DNA from: Pteria penguin
Taxonomy: Eukaryota; Mollusca; Bivalvia; Pterioida; Pteriidae
DNA: 64,000 nucleotides
Assembly: GCA_035048485.1 (NCBI GenBank)
Contig: CM068586.1
Location: forward strand, 54,055,667-54,119,666
Direction of reading: 5' to 3'
Numbering within the stretch: position 1 is the stretch's first letter; every line of letters begins with the position of its first letter. Both the position numbers and the translations under genes were made by a program. The notes below the pieces were generated by a model that searched no databases, was not told the origin of the DNA, and saw only the letters and a program-made list of their open reading frames with translations. Shown piece after piece: positions 1-16,084 of this stretch.

Positions 1-200
1 TATATGATTGGTCTTCAGAAAATGGATTTCTTGCTCCTTACTCCTTACAAGACAGGGTTGTCCGTCATTTTGTTCGTACACAGTATATTTGGCGTAAAAA
101 TGCCTTGCTTTTTCTGTATAGGACAGAATTGTCCTTGGCTTTGTACATAGAAGACATCCGGAAAAACGTGTTAGTTTGGAGTGTTAAAAAACCGGACCTG

Positions 201-419
201 GGTCCGGCGCCATAAACTGAGAATATACTTAAGTCAAAATTTCATATTCTTCTGTTCATCAATGAATTAATAAATGGGATTTGGATTTTATTTAGTTTCA
301 TTCTATTGATAAATAGAATTAAACCATTCTGCTTGAGAATTAATTTGAACGTTTGACAATGGAATAAATTAAAATGAAATATTTGACTTAAGTAAATTCT
401 CAGTTTATGGCGCTGGACC
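201..419. mobile_element. MITE family 1, copy 1 (219 bp)
   Basis: Short element with terminal inverted repeats of about 35 bp. The left end starts GGTCCGGCGCCATAAACTGA and the right end is its inverse complement with one or two changes. It is flanked on both sides by the trinucleotide CTG (198-200 and 420-422), which I read as a 3-bp target-site duplication. The interior is AT-rich and has no coding capacity, so it is a non-autonomous DNA transposon. Three more copies lie at 34683-35093, 38945-39164 and 45902-46120. The superfamily is undetermined. Confidence 0.85.
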
Positions 420-422
420 CTG

Positions 423-2299
423 GACGTAAAAACTCTGTAGTGTGCGAAGGAAGGTCATATGACTTTGTGATAGGAGGTCATATGACGTTGTGATGGCGAA
501 TGTCGACACGCCGGTTAAAGCTTGCCTTTCCCAGAAAATGTGTGTTTCGTCTAAATTATATGGAAACAGCTAATGTGCCTTTTCGAATAAATCTGGATCT
601 GAAATATCAAGAATAATCGATCTTGTGCATGTGTAATGTTGGATTAGATCTTGGCCTAATCACACAGTTTAAAACTTGCGCAAGCGATTTACGTGTGAAA
701 TTTTAACATATTCATACATTCACATTCGAGCCTGGTTACTGTCACGTAGTATAAGAACCGACTCGGTATTCCGGATGGTCTTCCTTAATGGCTAAATCAT
801 ATAATTTTACATGTCACACGCATTTTGATTGGTTTAAAAATTAGTGGTATATCTCCGCGTTTTCGTAACTGTGATGTCAATATTGACACCACTGCGTAAG
901 AAGTTTAGAGATATTGAGAAATAGTGCAAACATAACGTACCAGTTTCTGAGAATATAAAACATGTTTGAAAGGATATGAATCTAATTTGTTTTTCCTTAG
1001 ATGGAGGTATAACACGAAAAAAAAAAATAAATAAATAATAATAAATAAATAGAAAAAAAAAGAAAAAAAAAGGAGATGGTAAACTTATGCATCATGCGCT
1101 ACGTTTTCTGTCATTTTTTTGGTGGTATACCTCCATCCAACGAAAAAAAAAATTAAATCTATTCCTTGAAGAATTGCAGGAATTTTCCTTTTAGAATAAA
1201 GAAGTATACAAGACAAATTTGTTGTGAACCATACTAGAGTTATGCCACCTCTAGGGGAATGTCACCTCGAATACTTATATGGCCAATCCATACCACGAAG
1301 TTCACATACAGAGGGTGAAAATGGAGACTGCTTTTTCTTACTTATTCAAAAAGAGCTTTTAAAAGACGAATGTTTGTAAATGAACGTCTAGGAGAATTCA
1401 GTTAGTTCATTTGTCTGCCCTTGAAAATATGAACTTGAAAAGAACTCTACCGCTTTCTGTATAGCCTGGTGATTTATAAAACACCACTGCTGCTTCTCTG
1501 CCCATATCTCTCCTTCGTCATGCAAATAAGAAGTATCTAATAGTCAATGCACAACTTCTATATCTATTCTATGCCATTTTATCAAACAAGAGCAGATGAC
1601 TCGCCTTGTTCAACTGATCTATTCAAAACCCGGACGTTGATTTTTGTTCCGATTATGATCGGGTTTAAAAATCGTGTTCGATTATCGTTTAAAATAAAAA
1701 AATCAACTGATTTTAATCAGCCATCGATTCATCGTTTGTCTTTACAATGTCTGATGAATAGTCATTAAACGTCATCGTCTCCAGCGGTTTGGAAAAATAT
1801 TTTCCCTCGGATAAAATAATAAATCGGAGAGTTGGAGATACATGACGGCTACAAGGTGTCCCGCCGTCACATGACACTCGTTCAATCATCGCCAGGAATG
1901 GCTTTGCTATAATAACATCGTGTGCTTTCCGTAGACATGTCCGTAACAACTTAATCAGATTACGGACGAATGAAAATCACTCCGCATCAAATCCCTAGAA
2001 ATTGTTCCGATAATATAATTCCAGGGAGCCTGGTTATAATAAATGTTTTAATCTTGATAGGGGAAAAGATGGGAAAATCAACCGGATATATAGTATATTG
2101 TTGTAGTAGATAATGATGACACAGCCGCGTACTGAGGAGAAGGTGTCTTGAGTTATAAAAAAAAAAATGGAGCGCATGGCTTAGTAGTTAGTGTGTTGCG
2201 CTTAGAATCGGCAGATGACCTGTTCAGGCCTCACTATGGTTACTGGGTTTTTATGTTAAGTCCTTATGCAACACGTTTTATTCGAATTTTCTTAAGATA
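423..2299. other. Intergenic, no gene recognised
   Basis: AT-rich sequence without a convincing exon. The short open frames on both strands have no recognisable domain. An A-rich stretch lies near 1015-1075, and a possible degenerate tRNA-like (SINE head) segment near 2165-2250. Confidence 0.6.
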
Positions 2300-2556
2300 G
2301 GTGTCTGCTTCAGAACGGATTTTACTCTGTAATAGACTATTAAACTGTCGGACTCTCGTCTATTTAGCGCCAAGAGATTTGTATGTTTCATTCTTCGCTA
2401 ACATGGTGGTGGTACCTGTCTACTTTGACATGAGACGGCGGTTTAAACTTTCTGATCCGAAAGAAAGGACACCGATGAACCGCTGGTGTGCTTCGAACTT
2501 GGGACATCTCGGTTAGGATCCCGGCACGTTACCAATCGAGCTATGCCGACTCCTTG
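2300..2556 (-). mobile_element. SINE family B, degenerate copy
   Basis: Reads in reverse as a tRNA-like head (GCTCGATTGG near 2535, damaged B box near 2495) followed by the family's body, including the CTGTCTTTCGGAT-like and TGAGACAG-like segments in diverged form. It is recognisable only by comparison with the better copies at 18534, 35764 and 54630. Confidence 0.5.
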
Positions 2557-2559
2557 ACA

Positions 2560-5390
<2,831 letters not shown>

Positions 5391-5394
5391 TAAG

Positions 5395-5760
5395 AAATAC
5401 GTAAAATCCCTAGTCAGCAATTTCAGGTTACATTTTATTTTTTTCCCCGCAAAAATGCAAAACTTTTATTTCAAAGTATTATACAATAGTAACTTGTGTC
5501 ACATAACTATGACACTAATAACAATGTACCAGAAATGACATTCACGGACCCCTGAAATTCAGAGATGACTCCAGGTGCCCGTGAGGAGTGAGCGTCTCCT
5601 GTTTGGCTAGCCACACCCGCCGTGAATGCCCTTAAATATAGACGATACAAATATAATACAGCACTGTATATATACATGAATGTGAGTAAACACTATGTAG
5701 AAAGTGCCAAAGCCACATAACACCAGGAAAAATGATATAATAAAAGTCAAGTGAAACTGT
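5395..5760 (+). repeat. Dispersed repeat family D, copy 1
   Basis: A 350-bp-class dispersed repeat. Diagnostic parts are the CAACTATGACACTAATAACAATGTACC-like segment near 5500, 'CCTGAAATTCAGAG' near 5550, 'GTCTCCTGTTTGGCTAGCCA' near 5593 and 'GTAGAAAGTGCCA' near 5697. Related copies lie at 17450-18010, 38720-39260 (reverse) and, as a tandem of one segment, at 45780-46315. No coding capacity and no clear terminal repeats. Confidence 0.75.
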
Positions 5761-5849
5761 TCATGGGGAACTATATTGAAAATATTAAACCACTGTTCAT
5801 TACTGAAAAGCAATAGGAAAGAACAACGCTTTATATTCACCCATTCTTT

Positions 5850-8150
5850 GCTCCGCCACTGAAATCACGGAGAAATGAAAATGTCTCGTTGAATGTTGAA
5901 TTCATCGGATAGCAGTTAACTAAAAATTTGCATATCGTAAATTTTTCGTTAATACCTAAAGCTGTCTTAACAGAAGACGACCGGAGACGTATAAAGTCGT
6001 TTCCAGACGCTTCTACTATCCGAAGGTATAACGTGGCATTAAAATCCGGAACAGGGAGCGAGTTTCGTTGAAATGCAGTTGTAAGGGAATACCCACGAGA
6101 GGGTAACTGTCTTCTCTATAAAAACAGTTTATACATAACTGTGTTAAGGGTTTGCTTATTCAATGCGATACAGAAAGTCTTCCCCCTGAGAGAATTTTAT
6201 TCTTGGTTTGAGCGGCGTCTCAGAATTCAATGCATTTCACACATGCTATACATCAAACGGAACTACTTTGTGTGATCCATTCGTAGACAGCCGAAACGTT
6301 CCGATATGCCTTGCTCCAGACGTGCTGACAGGGTGCATGTCGGTATCGATCCTACATACATATCAGGCTGAAACATTCAGAATGAATCTGCATTGAAATG
6401 ACTTCATGACATGCAATGGCCAAAGTACATTCGACTCCCGTAATGATAATGGCCTTAGCCAAGGCGCACAGAACATCACACGATCGTGTCGTTTTGTTTC
6501 CCTCGTTATCCGCACCTTTTTTTGTAGTAATTATTTGCGTGAAGAAACATTATCAGTCATCCCAAAACGGAAAGAGAATATTTCATGTAATAAATATTAT
6601 ATCTATTTATTTGAAGGTGAAAGAAATAACGGAAGGCATGTTTAATGTGTTCATTACGGGGAGGTTTTTAACCCGACAACTATTAATAAGTCACGTAAAA
6701 CTACTTTCATATTTGCCTAATTTCTTTTTTTTTATGGTTTAACGGCACACTAGAGTTATTTCAAATCTATGGTGGCGGCATCTTCATGACTCTTTTTCTC
6801 AGAACTTGAGTCTAAGCAACAGTCCCACCCGAAGCAGTAAGTTTCTTTACTATTCTTTGTTAACTTTTTTATTTTGGAAATTTTAAGTGAACAGTTTATG
6901 AATATGAAATGCAAGCATTTTGACATGCGTTTAAGGTAAATTAATAATTTTCATGAACATAAGAATTGTGGTGTCTTTCTAACAATGGGATATACCACTT
7001 GAATGTTCTCATCTTCATCTTGTCCACTCTAACACTCCGAAATAATTTTCAAGGTCACGTGATGCATATACTCATTTATCTTCTTTGTGCACTTTGTTCT
7101 CGTGATATACTTTTGAGTTTTTTCTCCGTTCCACAAAGCCTGTAAGAAGATGAAGAAATCAAGGGCTTTTTTAAAAGACTGACCACAATTGTAACAATAC
7201 GATTGAACGGGAATGCTCTTTGAAAAATTTTGTTTTTTTCAACCAAATACTTGAAGCAATACATGATAAAACATAGTCGAGACCTCAGACGAGTCTTTAT
7301 TAATGTTTCTGTGAAGTATTTTGCAAATGCTGTAGAAGTTTTATGATGAAAAGTCTCAGAAGAGAATAACAAAATCAACTATTCACAAAAAGTTTAACCT
7401 GGAACCAAATAATTTATAAGTCGTCAGCCATCTTTTAGGTGTGTCAGAATATTTGTCCATAAATCAACCAAATTAGATGGGCAATTTATCCATTCTAGGG
7501 ATACCTGATATATTTTTGCAATGCTTTAGCAAATCTTGAAACATTAAACGTTTTTAACAAAATTTCCTATAAAATATAAACAAATACCTCAGAAATGTCA
7601 TTTAAATTAGTATGAATAGAGAACAAATATGGCCAACAACGGGAAGTAACTCCAACATAATCACCTATGATGAACCTAGCCATACAATTCGATTTTTCCA
7701 AATTGTGAATGTCAGTGGGAAAGTCTGTATTTTATTACCAACAGGATGTCGAATCACATTTCCTTTTGAAGAAATGATCCATACGCATCTTGGCAATCTA
7801 CAACAATAAACAGAGATAACGATGTTACACGGTCTTTAAAAATATCATACTATTATTTTGTTGTACCGAATAATGTTGATTTTGTGTCTTGTAAACGCAT
7901 TAGGCCTGCACAATGAACGTTGGTTTGATTACAAGCTAGATATAGTGGTGAAGTAGTCGGGTCTGGACATGTGCGGGAGTATAATTTTCTGAAAAGCTCT
8001 GGAGAGAAGAGATAAAACTCCGCATTTATGGTCATATCTAAGGGCGACACCTGCTGGGCAAAACCAGATTTATGTTATTAATCACAAAAATACTAATCGG
8101 ATTTTCTAATTGAAACTCGTTTTGGCAGACCTGATTAAGGTTCCATTCAG
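5850..8150. other. Intergenic, no gene recognised
   Basis: No recognised gene. Open frames at 6406-6742 and 7612-7809 lack known domains, start context and splice signals that would make them convincing. Confidence 0.5.
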
Positions 8151-8372
8151 TGCCGGATTTAGAGGGCGGCAGGTCCCCTGCCCCCCCCCCCCCTCCCCTA
8201 TTTCACTATAAATTTACAAGGCATATATAGATGGTAAGGTCAAAACAGTCTAATACTAGTAATAGAGCAAAACTTCATATTTTGCATCCAAAATAGCGGG
8301 GTATTTTGGCTAATAATTTACTTTCACATGTGGGTCCACCGTTTGCGGAATTTCTAGATCTGCCACTGCCAT
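8150..8372. mobile_element. hAT-like MITE (CAGTGGCGGAT-ended family)
   Basis: Begins CAGTGCCGGATTTAGAGGG and ends with the inverse pattern TTTCTAGATCTGCCACTG. It contains an oligo(C) run near 8180. CAGTGGCGGATC...GATCCGCCACTG ends resemble non-autonomous hAT transposons (inference). Related copies lie at 37263-37460, 37697-37847, 43356-43510 and 51629-51811, with more distant ones at 40430-40617 and 59600-59790. Confidence 0.6.
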
Positions 8373-8479
8373 TGACTGTTTTGTAAGGGGAAGGAGAAGG
8401 GGTTGTGTCTAAGCCTAAGTCTTTTAACTTTTATTCAGTCATACAATAACACGAGTAAATGAGGGTACTAACTTCGTGA

Positions 8480-8560
8480 ACAATGGCCCGATGCAGGGGT
8501 CGAAGCCAGGTCGCCTGTGTTGTGGTTCAATCGCTTAACCACTACGCCAAATATATCCTC
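8480..8560 (-). mobile_element. SINE family A, tRNA-like head only
   Basis: The reverse complement reads as a tRNA-like head ('GCGTAGTGGTTAAGCGATTG...', damaged B box near 8500). The body and tail of the family are missing or too diverged to follow. Confidence 0.4.
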
Positions 8561-10369
8561 TCAGGAGGTTCCACGAAAAGGAAAAAGGAAGCTTAAGCTA
8601 AAGCAAGAGACATCTTACTTATTTAACAAAGCATAGTAATACAAAGAAATAATGACAATCTAGCAAGGAGAGCGAGTCTGGAGATTTTTTTTCACAATTT
8701 GTGGAGAAAAAATTATATCTAGTACTGGAGAATGAACCCATTACTTTACCCATGAATAAACTGGGGAGGTTAAAGGAAACATGTGCCTGACTGCGTACCC
8801 CATCCCATTCTCTTGGAATTTTGATGCAGTCAAGGATTGTAACTCGCTAAACCTATCCTGGTCAATAGTTCCGGCGTCACGTCACATCCGTCAGATGTAA
8901 ATCCGACTTGACGATGGGTCTGATTTGATTCGAACCCCGAACCTGCGATTCTAATACGAACACTGTTACCACCCGGCAACGCCGAGCTTATGTAATCACA
9001 CCATGGATATCATTGCATTGAAGGTGGTGTGCAAGAGCCCAAGTGCTGTCTTGTAGTTTTCTTCGAATAAACAAGGACAGGTGAAACTCAATACCTTGCA
9101 GTTACGAACCCATTTCCCGTACCATTCAGCCTACGGCGGGCTTGATATTTTTTAAGACAAATAAACAAAATCAATGACCTATGTGAAGGCTTATGCCTTA
9201 ATTATCCCAGAGGATATTGATTAAAGAAAATGATGTGAAAATCGCATTACGCTTCAAAGGAATGTGTTGAATTACCTGCCGTCACGTGACCTTGTGTCAG
9301 GAAACATCGAGCATCTCTTGCCGGTGTTCCGGGAAACATGTCCCCAGTCACCACGGAAATTGACTTCTTACAAGCTGAATTAGCCATCAAAGAATTAAAA
9401 ACATTTGAGATTACGATGAGCTTACATTCGGAAAGACCTCTGCAGTTAGGAGAGCCTAAAGCGCTAATTTGCTGATGCTTACAGTGCAATGTGATGTAAT
9501 GAGGATTATGGGAGATAGAAAAATAATTCGAACACTCTGTAAGATAAATGATTATTACTCAGAAGAGTTCTGTCTCAGAATGAAACATGATAATGGTTTT
9601 ATAATAATGATTTTTCATGACATTTGCAATGAAAATACTATGGAAAGGAGAAAAAGTCAAGCATTGGTGGATAGATATTTACGGATTTTGGTTAAGACAT
9701 TTTTTGGGGGTTTGTTAAAGTACCGGCAGGGTTAGTGGTTTCACCGGCCACCTCCAACACTGAAAACTGACCACTACCTTATAGGTGAAATAATTCTAAT
9801 CATATCTCGAACCAGTGATGGATTTGGAGACCCTTTCCTTTTTGATCCAGATTCATCACAATATTATAGTTCATTCATCTTCTGACCCGGACATATGTTC
9901 ATTCACCTTTAAACATACTATCATGTATCATCCACAATAGGTTCGCAACTGACCCCCCCCCCCCTTTTCTTTTATTTGTATGTGAAAATGTCTCCACCAG
10001 GGTTCGCAATCGCCCAGTTGTCAAAAACAACCTAAAATCTCTTTGGGTAACCTAAAAGTTTAATAGATATAGTGGAAGTCGTCCAAATTTTCCTTAAATT
10101 TGCCAGTTAGACGACCCAAAAGTTTTGCTGATTTCAAGTCCTGAATTTACCATAACACTATTGGTGCGTCCATCTACGCTGATTTAACCTCTTTATCATC
10201 ATTGGACTTAGGATTGTGACCGTATCTTCAAGGATTCTGTTGAAGTAGACTTAAGAAATGCCCCTACACCGTCAACCACTTGTAATCCTGACTGCGGTAC
10301 TACGCTTATATTGTACAACCGGTCCAGTGTATAATCCGGACTGCAGTATTACGTTTAAAAGGTCGATAA

Positions 10370-10450
10370 CCTACCGTTTCCATGTCGCAATATAACTGAA
10401 AAATTATTGATAACGACGTCAGTCCTCCTAATTAACCAACCAACCAACAA
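10370..10450 (+). mobile_element. SINE family A, 3' fragment
   Basis: The 3' part of the tRNA-derived SINE seen complete at 57432-57602: 'TCCATGTCGCAATATAACTG', then a diverged 'GACGT' motif and a tail of repeated AACC. Confidence 0.6.
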
Positions 10451-10629
10451 GTCTCCGTCAACCTAGTGTGTTTCAGAATATTAGCAGTCGGAGAGTGTAT
10501 GCACTGAACAAACTCGGCAGATCACAGTGATATGGTCGTTGGAGGGTTATACCCAGATATCCTGAAGTCCAACACAGGGAAGATAAATGATGTATTATCC
10601 TGACGTAGTTATTGTACAACCATTTTGAC

Positions 10630-11130
10630 CGGCTTGCAAAGCAATTCCGGTCTATGAATTGGCGAAATCCGTCTGTCCGTCCGTCCGTCCGCACGGCGTC
10701 AACATTTTACGATTAGCTTGGTTTCTTTCATACCCTAAAGGGTACTTATGTCAAAGTTGGTAGGTTTGTAGATACTTGAATGTTCTATCCAACTAATACA
10801 AAAATTAAGTGACCTTGACCTTGACTTTACGCTTCAGTGGACACACAGTATTTTGCCTTTAGGGTGACCACTTGCATACATGTATTGTTAATGTTAATGC
10901 AAAGCAATTCCGGTCTATAAATTGGCAAAATCCGTCCGTCCGTCTGTTTGTCTGTCTGTCCGTCCGTACGTCCGACCTCAACATTTTGCGTTTAGCATTT
11001 GCGTTTAGCTTGGTTTCTTTCATACCCTAAAGGGTACTTCTGTCAAAGTTGGTAGGTTTGTAGATACTTGAATGTTCTATCCAACCAATACAAAAATTTA
11101 GTGACCTTGACTTTACGTTTCAGTGACCTG
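10630..11130 (+). repeat. Tandem duplicate of a ~265-bp repeat
   Basis: Two copies (about 10635-10860 and 10900-11125) share 'GCAAAGCAATTCCGGTCTAT', a (CCGT)n run, 'CTTTCATACCCTAAAGGGTA' and 'GTTCTATCCAAC'. (TCCG)n runs next to TGACCTTGACC motifs are typical of abundant molluscan non-coding repeats (general knowledge). No coding content. Confidence 0.8.
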
Positions 11131-11404
11131 GTATCATCCCGTACTGGGTCACTAAATGACTAGGTAACTAATATTCCCACAACTTGTGCAACCTAGAATT
11201 GGAGAAAGCTTAATGCCATGGACTTTGCAGTTGGTATACTGATATGCATCAATAAGTAGATAATCCCTATCACTTGATCAGTGGGTCAATGTCATCTTGG
11301 ACTTTGTTGCTGATAGGAGGATATCCACATCTCACAAAGGCATCTTTGCAATCCGGTCATACCGTCCTTGACGGTTTCTTGTATTTTTAATGTTATATAT
11401 CAAT

Positions 11405-11484
11405 TATATTATATTATATTATATTATATTATATTATATTATATTATATTATATTATATTATATTATATTATATTATATTATAT
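11405..11484. repeat. (ATATT)n microsatellite
   Basis: About 80 bases of perfect pentanucleotide repeat; the small open frame across it is a by-product of the repeat. Confidence 0.97.
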
Positions 11485-11504
11485 CTAGATCGGCATAGAA
11501 TAAT

Positions 11505-11845
11505 TCTTAACATTAACAAGGGAAAGAGAAAGACATCTGACTTAGCTGTAGGGCAGAAGTCACCAAGGAGATGAACAATAAAAGTTGATAATAAGTAATG
11601 AAATACATGACAAACATATTGACTGTACGATAGATGCGATACCGACTTAGGACTGTCCATTGAGAAAACAAAAGATACTCAGTTGGTGTGGTTAACCGGT
11701 TTACAGGCCCAGCTTCCCACTCATTGCAAATGCAGTACAATCAAAAGACACACATTTATAAATTTATAAATAATCCTCCATATAGAGAAAAGGATCAACG
11801 ATTAATCAAGTTGAGAGGTCATAAAATATATAAACACTTATAGTC
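11505..11845 (+). repeat. Dispersed duplicate, copy 1
   Basis: Diverged duplicate of 16085-16420. Both carry, in the same order, a GACTTAGCTGTAGGGCAGAAGT-like block, 'CCGACTTAGGAC', 'GGTTAA(C/T)CGGTTTAC', 'AATAATCCTCCATATAGAGA' and 'GAGAGGTCATAAAA'. No coding evidence; a repeat family or an old segmental duplication. Confidence 0.7.
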
Positions 11846-12054
11846 ATACAGAGTAAGATTATGATATCAAAAATACATAGAGCGACATCAACATGAGGTA
11901 AAAACACCTTTTCTTTTTGTATGTATGTATTTTATTTTTCAGTTAGTTGGGAAGTACAAAACCATATAGATAAATATATGACGACGGACTGTTTCCTGAC
12001 TGGCGTTTGGTTTCTTTTTCCTTTTGACTGATTTTTGTTAAACATTCATTCTAT

Positions 12055-12262
12055 GTTATGACGACCTCTGCCTGATGAATTTACATACAAATTAAGCAAC
12101 AAACGTATCCGAGGCAGTGAGGGAACTTTTACGTATCACGTCTACCTTGACACGAGACTTTAATTTTTACAGTCTTCTACAAAATACATAACACCAACCG
12201 GGACTGGAACCTCTCTGTTACAAGCCCAGCCCCTAACTGATAAATATATTCGCCGACTCCCA
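12055..12262 (-). mobile_element. SINE family B, copy in reverse
   Basis: The reverse complement carries the tRNA-like head (near 12262), the segment for 'GACAGTAAAAACC..GGTC' in diverged form, and the distal 'GATGCC..GTCACCAT'-like end near 12065. Diverged copy. Confidence 0.65.
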
Positions 12263-13898
12263 TGTGGTCGTAAAACTCGTATTTACCAATTTCAACAATT
12301 ACAGCGACAGCAAAATATCAGCACACTCCAATATCAGGAATGTCGTTTTATCTACTAAGAAAATTATCACTTGAAAAGATAGGGTTTCTTATAATTTACA
12401 CACTGTGGCATTGGCGATAATAACGAGGATCTGGTAGCGCATGCTCTGTCAGTTTATCGTTGACAATTAGTGAATGTGATAATAGAAGATTAGTGCATTC
12501 GTACTCGTTGGGACAGAGAATGTGGACTGAAGAGGAGTTCTGAGAACAGCGTAATGTTACACCCCTATTAATTTACAATATGGATCGTAGAAGCACGTTT
12601 CGGGTATCAGTCCCTCAGAAAATATTACACAGATATCGAGTTACTTCAAAGAACAATGCACCATTAAATTCCATGTGGAAATGGGAACATACTGTTACAG
12701 GTATAAAACCCTCATCAGTTATCCCACGTAAAATATCATGTTTCTTTATAAATAACAATGCTAGTGTAAAAATTGTAGATTGCCAAAATAATAATTAAAT
12801 CCCAATTATTGGATAGTCCATAACACTCGTAATAATTCAATATATATATTGTTTCTACCACATGTATTAAAAATGTATCCAATTAAGCCATAAAAATGTA
12901 TCCCACTGTGCCATGCGGTAATGGATCATCCGGGGATTAAGTGCCGCATATTGTATTCGTGTACTCCAGGTTGAAATTGACTTTTGACTATGACAGAGTT
13001 GGTAAACATGGGTTTCAGACTCGGTGGAGTTGTTTTGTGAAAAGATAAAACATTTAATCCGTCAATGTAGCGAAAATCTGACATGCCACGCAATGATGAT
13101 GCAGTGTTTATATTGAATTCGTTTCAGATACTGGGCATTTTGAATTAATCTTGCTATGTATAGTAGACAAGTGTTCCTAAAACAATATGACAAATAACGA
13201 ATGATGCAGCTTTCTGAATAATGTCTGAGGTGTGTGTATACATTCAATTACATGAAAAAGAATATATACGTATGAATAAAGTTATTGTTTGTATATCAGA
13301 ACTAGGTTGGTGACATCAGATCATTATCTTTCTATATATATGAAAAGATTTCGCGAACATATTTATTTCACGTAAATATTCAAGCTCCATGCAAAAATAA
13401 AGTTTTCACTAATAATAAGTTAGACTTGATTTTATCATAAGAAATAAATGTAGAATCTCCCCTGCGAAAATTACGTCTCGCGAATATATCCGAGGGGAGA
13501 ATGTCCATTAGTTAAAAGTCAAAAACAAAAAAAAGGAAAAAAAAAAGGAAAAAAAAAGGGGGGGGGGAGGGGGTTTGGGTGGGGTTGAGATCCCTCATTG
13601 CTTCGGGTGGATCGCAGCAGAAGACAAAACTATGAAGCAATGCACCAAACAGGTGCAGCCATCATATAACACCATTAATGTTGGAGTGGGGTAAAACATA
13701 ACAATTTAAATAACTAAAGTAAAGAAGAACCACCCCACACCAAAAACAATAAATAAATAAATTAATAAATAACAACAACAACAACAAAAACAACAACAAA
13801 AATATAAATAAATAATTAATGAATAAATAAATAAAATAACCCCAAAAAACCAAACCAAAATAAGGACCCCCCCCAATAACGTTATCAATACTCATTAG

Positions 13899-13900
<2 letters not shown>

Positions 13901-13943
<43 letters not shown>
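13901..13943. repeat. (AC)n microsatellite
   Basis: Uninterrupted AC dinucleotide of about 42 bases. Confidence 0.97.
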
Positions 13944-13945
<2 letters not shown>

Positions 13946-14384
13946 AAAGAAAACAAATAAAATGTAACAAATATCTGTGGCCTTGGTACTTCTGATCGGT
14001 TTCTTTGACTTTGTGTAAATAGGTTATGGACGATGATGCCCGTGGGATTAAAAGAACATGACTCAAGCACCAAGGAATAAATGATTATTTCAAGTTGACA
14101 TTGACAGTTGTTAAAAATGTGCATTTTTATGTAGAAAGAATATATTTCGTTGAGAAAATTGTAGAAAATAGATATTTCCTCAAATGTTTTGTGTTAACAA
14201 ACAGAAATATGATGTATAAAGAGTTCTTAATGTAAAACGTCTATATAGGATCACGGCGCTAGTTAAGCGGCGGATGGAACAAAAACTTCTCTTTCGCAGG
14301 TGTATGTAAATATAAATTACTATAAAAAAAGGTCCCACAGCAATGAAACTGCACATAAACAAAACCACGACTCTAATTCAGTTT

Positions 14385-14385
14385 T

Positions 14386-14443
<58 letters not shown>
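14385..14443. repeat. (ATC)n microsatellite
   Basis: About 19 uninterrupted ATC trinucleotides, directly upstream of the dispersed repeat at 14450-14705. Confidence 0.97.
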
Positions 14444-14444
<1 letters not shown>

Positions 14445-14449
14445 AACAA

Positions 14450-14705
14450 GCTGCGTTTGTGAAACACGAATGCCCCCGGCAGCAACAAAAAAGTCTTTTT
14501 AGCGTGATGGGTCATTGTCAAGGTCAAAAGGTCATCGACCTGGGTGTCTTTTAAAAGGGCTTCATTAGTAGAGTACGCATGTGAAATATGAAGTCTCTAT
14601 CCCTCACGGTTCAAAAGTTATGGCCAAGGTTAAAGTTGATTACAGACAAACAAACAGAGACAGATAAGACAAACACAATATGCCCCTGATCTATCGATCC
14701 GGGGG
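14450..14705. repeat. Dispersed 'GATCGATAGATC..GGGGGCA' repeat, copy 1
   Basis: Shares with 26526-26868 the blocks 'GGTCATTGTCAAGGTCAAAA', 'GGTCATCGACCTGGGTGTC', 'CTATCCCTCACGGTTCAAAA' and the terminal motif 'GATCTATCGATCCGGGGG'. Both copies have a (CAAA)n segment near the right end. Non-coding. Confidence 0.8.
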
Positions 14706-15270
14706 AATAAAAATGATAATAATAATAATTAAAGAAATAAGTAAATGAATAAATAAATAAATGAGTAAATAAGTGAATGAATAAATAAGTAAATAAATAA
14801 AGGCAATAGATAAATGAATGAATAAAGAGTAGAAGCTTCAATATCAACTAAATTCAGTTTTCATGTATTTATCGGCGATCAATAATTTATACCCGAGCGC
14901 CCCATAATTCATAATTGTTTGTTTTAGAAGTCACAGTACCCAGATGTACGAGTTTATCGTTTCTGAAACTTAAGGTACTTTACATGTAAAATAACATCCT
15001 AAAAGTTTTACACTTAAAGAAGTTGTCTGCTTTCTATTTTTCAATAGTGTGACTCCCACCACACATACGAGCAGACGGACGGAAGCCTGACAAAGTGGTC
15101 CCTATTTGTCGTGTTGCTTCGCTGGCGACAAGTTAAACTTTTTGCAGCGGTCCCAGTACGAAGAAGTATACGTGACAAATTCGAAAACAAACAGCTAAGG
15201 GCCACATGAATAAAGATGTTTACGTAATCGTTGAAATACATGTATCGCTTTATGTTTCGAAAAGATCTGA

Positions 15271-15560
15271 TTTGATTGATTAATTGATTGATTAATTGAA
15301 TATTGTTTTACGTCACTCCACGATTATTTCACGTATATGGTGACATCTGCCTGATGCATTGCATACAAATTTAGACCTTTGCAACGCACCCATCCGAAGC
15401 AGTGAGGGATCTTTGACGTGCCACGCCTACCGTGAAACGGGACCTTGGTTTTTACTGTCTCATCTGAAAGACAGAACACCAGTGCGCCCAGGGCGGGAGT
15501 AGAACCCGGGATCTCTCAATGACGAGCCGAGCACCTTATCCACTAGGCCACACCGGCTTG
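15271..15560 (-). mobile_element. SINE family B, good copy in reverse
   Basis: Read in reverse: tRNA-like head with B box (GAGATCCCGGGTTCTACTCC), 'GTCTTTCAGATGAGACAGTA', 'CCTCACTGCTTCGGATGGGT', then 'CGTGGAGTGACGTAAAAC' and a tail of repeated AATC, which here appears as TTGATTGATTAATTGATTGA at the left end. Confidence 0.85.
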
Positions 15561-16084
15561 ATCTGATTAGAATAGAGGAAGATTGGTAGATTACGCGGAA
15601 TTCTCATGAGCTATTTAGCTTTGCCGTTTTAGTTTTCTTTATCCATTAGTAATTAATACAGCACTCACGAGTACAGATGACCTAGGGTTTTCCTTTATGC
15701 GACGTATACAGTTTGCTTTTTGTGGGTAGACTTGTTCCAGTTGTTCAGCGCTGGACCTACGATGTGGGGGATCTGGTTGTGACCATCATGGCGTTTCCGC
15801 GGTCGCGTCTCGTTACGATTACAGATTTGTTAATTCCAGTAGATCAGCCGACCTAATGTCGTTTGAAGCGTTTAATCCCTTCATGAAATTGCTGCATTAG
15901 AATGTTTTTTCTCCTTTAAAAGTTAAAAACTAAGTGTGATTTGTTAAAACAAAATAATAAGAGACTGAAAAGAGAAGCAAATCATTCTTTTTAGATCTGA
16001 AAACGGAATAATTGCAAACTAATTGTGAATTGATAGAAAATGATATATAAATAACATGTAGATTACTAAAACTTGAAAACTAAA

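Larger units (their letters stand above)
12263..15270. other. Intergenic, no gene recognised
   Basis: No exon recognised. It holds oligo(A)/oligo(G) near 13520-13570, an A-rich AAC/AAAT stretch at 13740-13860, (AC)n at 13901-13943, (ATC)n at 14385-14443, a dispersed 'GATCGATAGATCCGGGGGCAT' repeat (14450-14705) and (AAAT)n near 14740-14820. The missing signal-peptide exon of the downstream CCN gene could lie here but I could not identify it. Confidence 0.5.
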
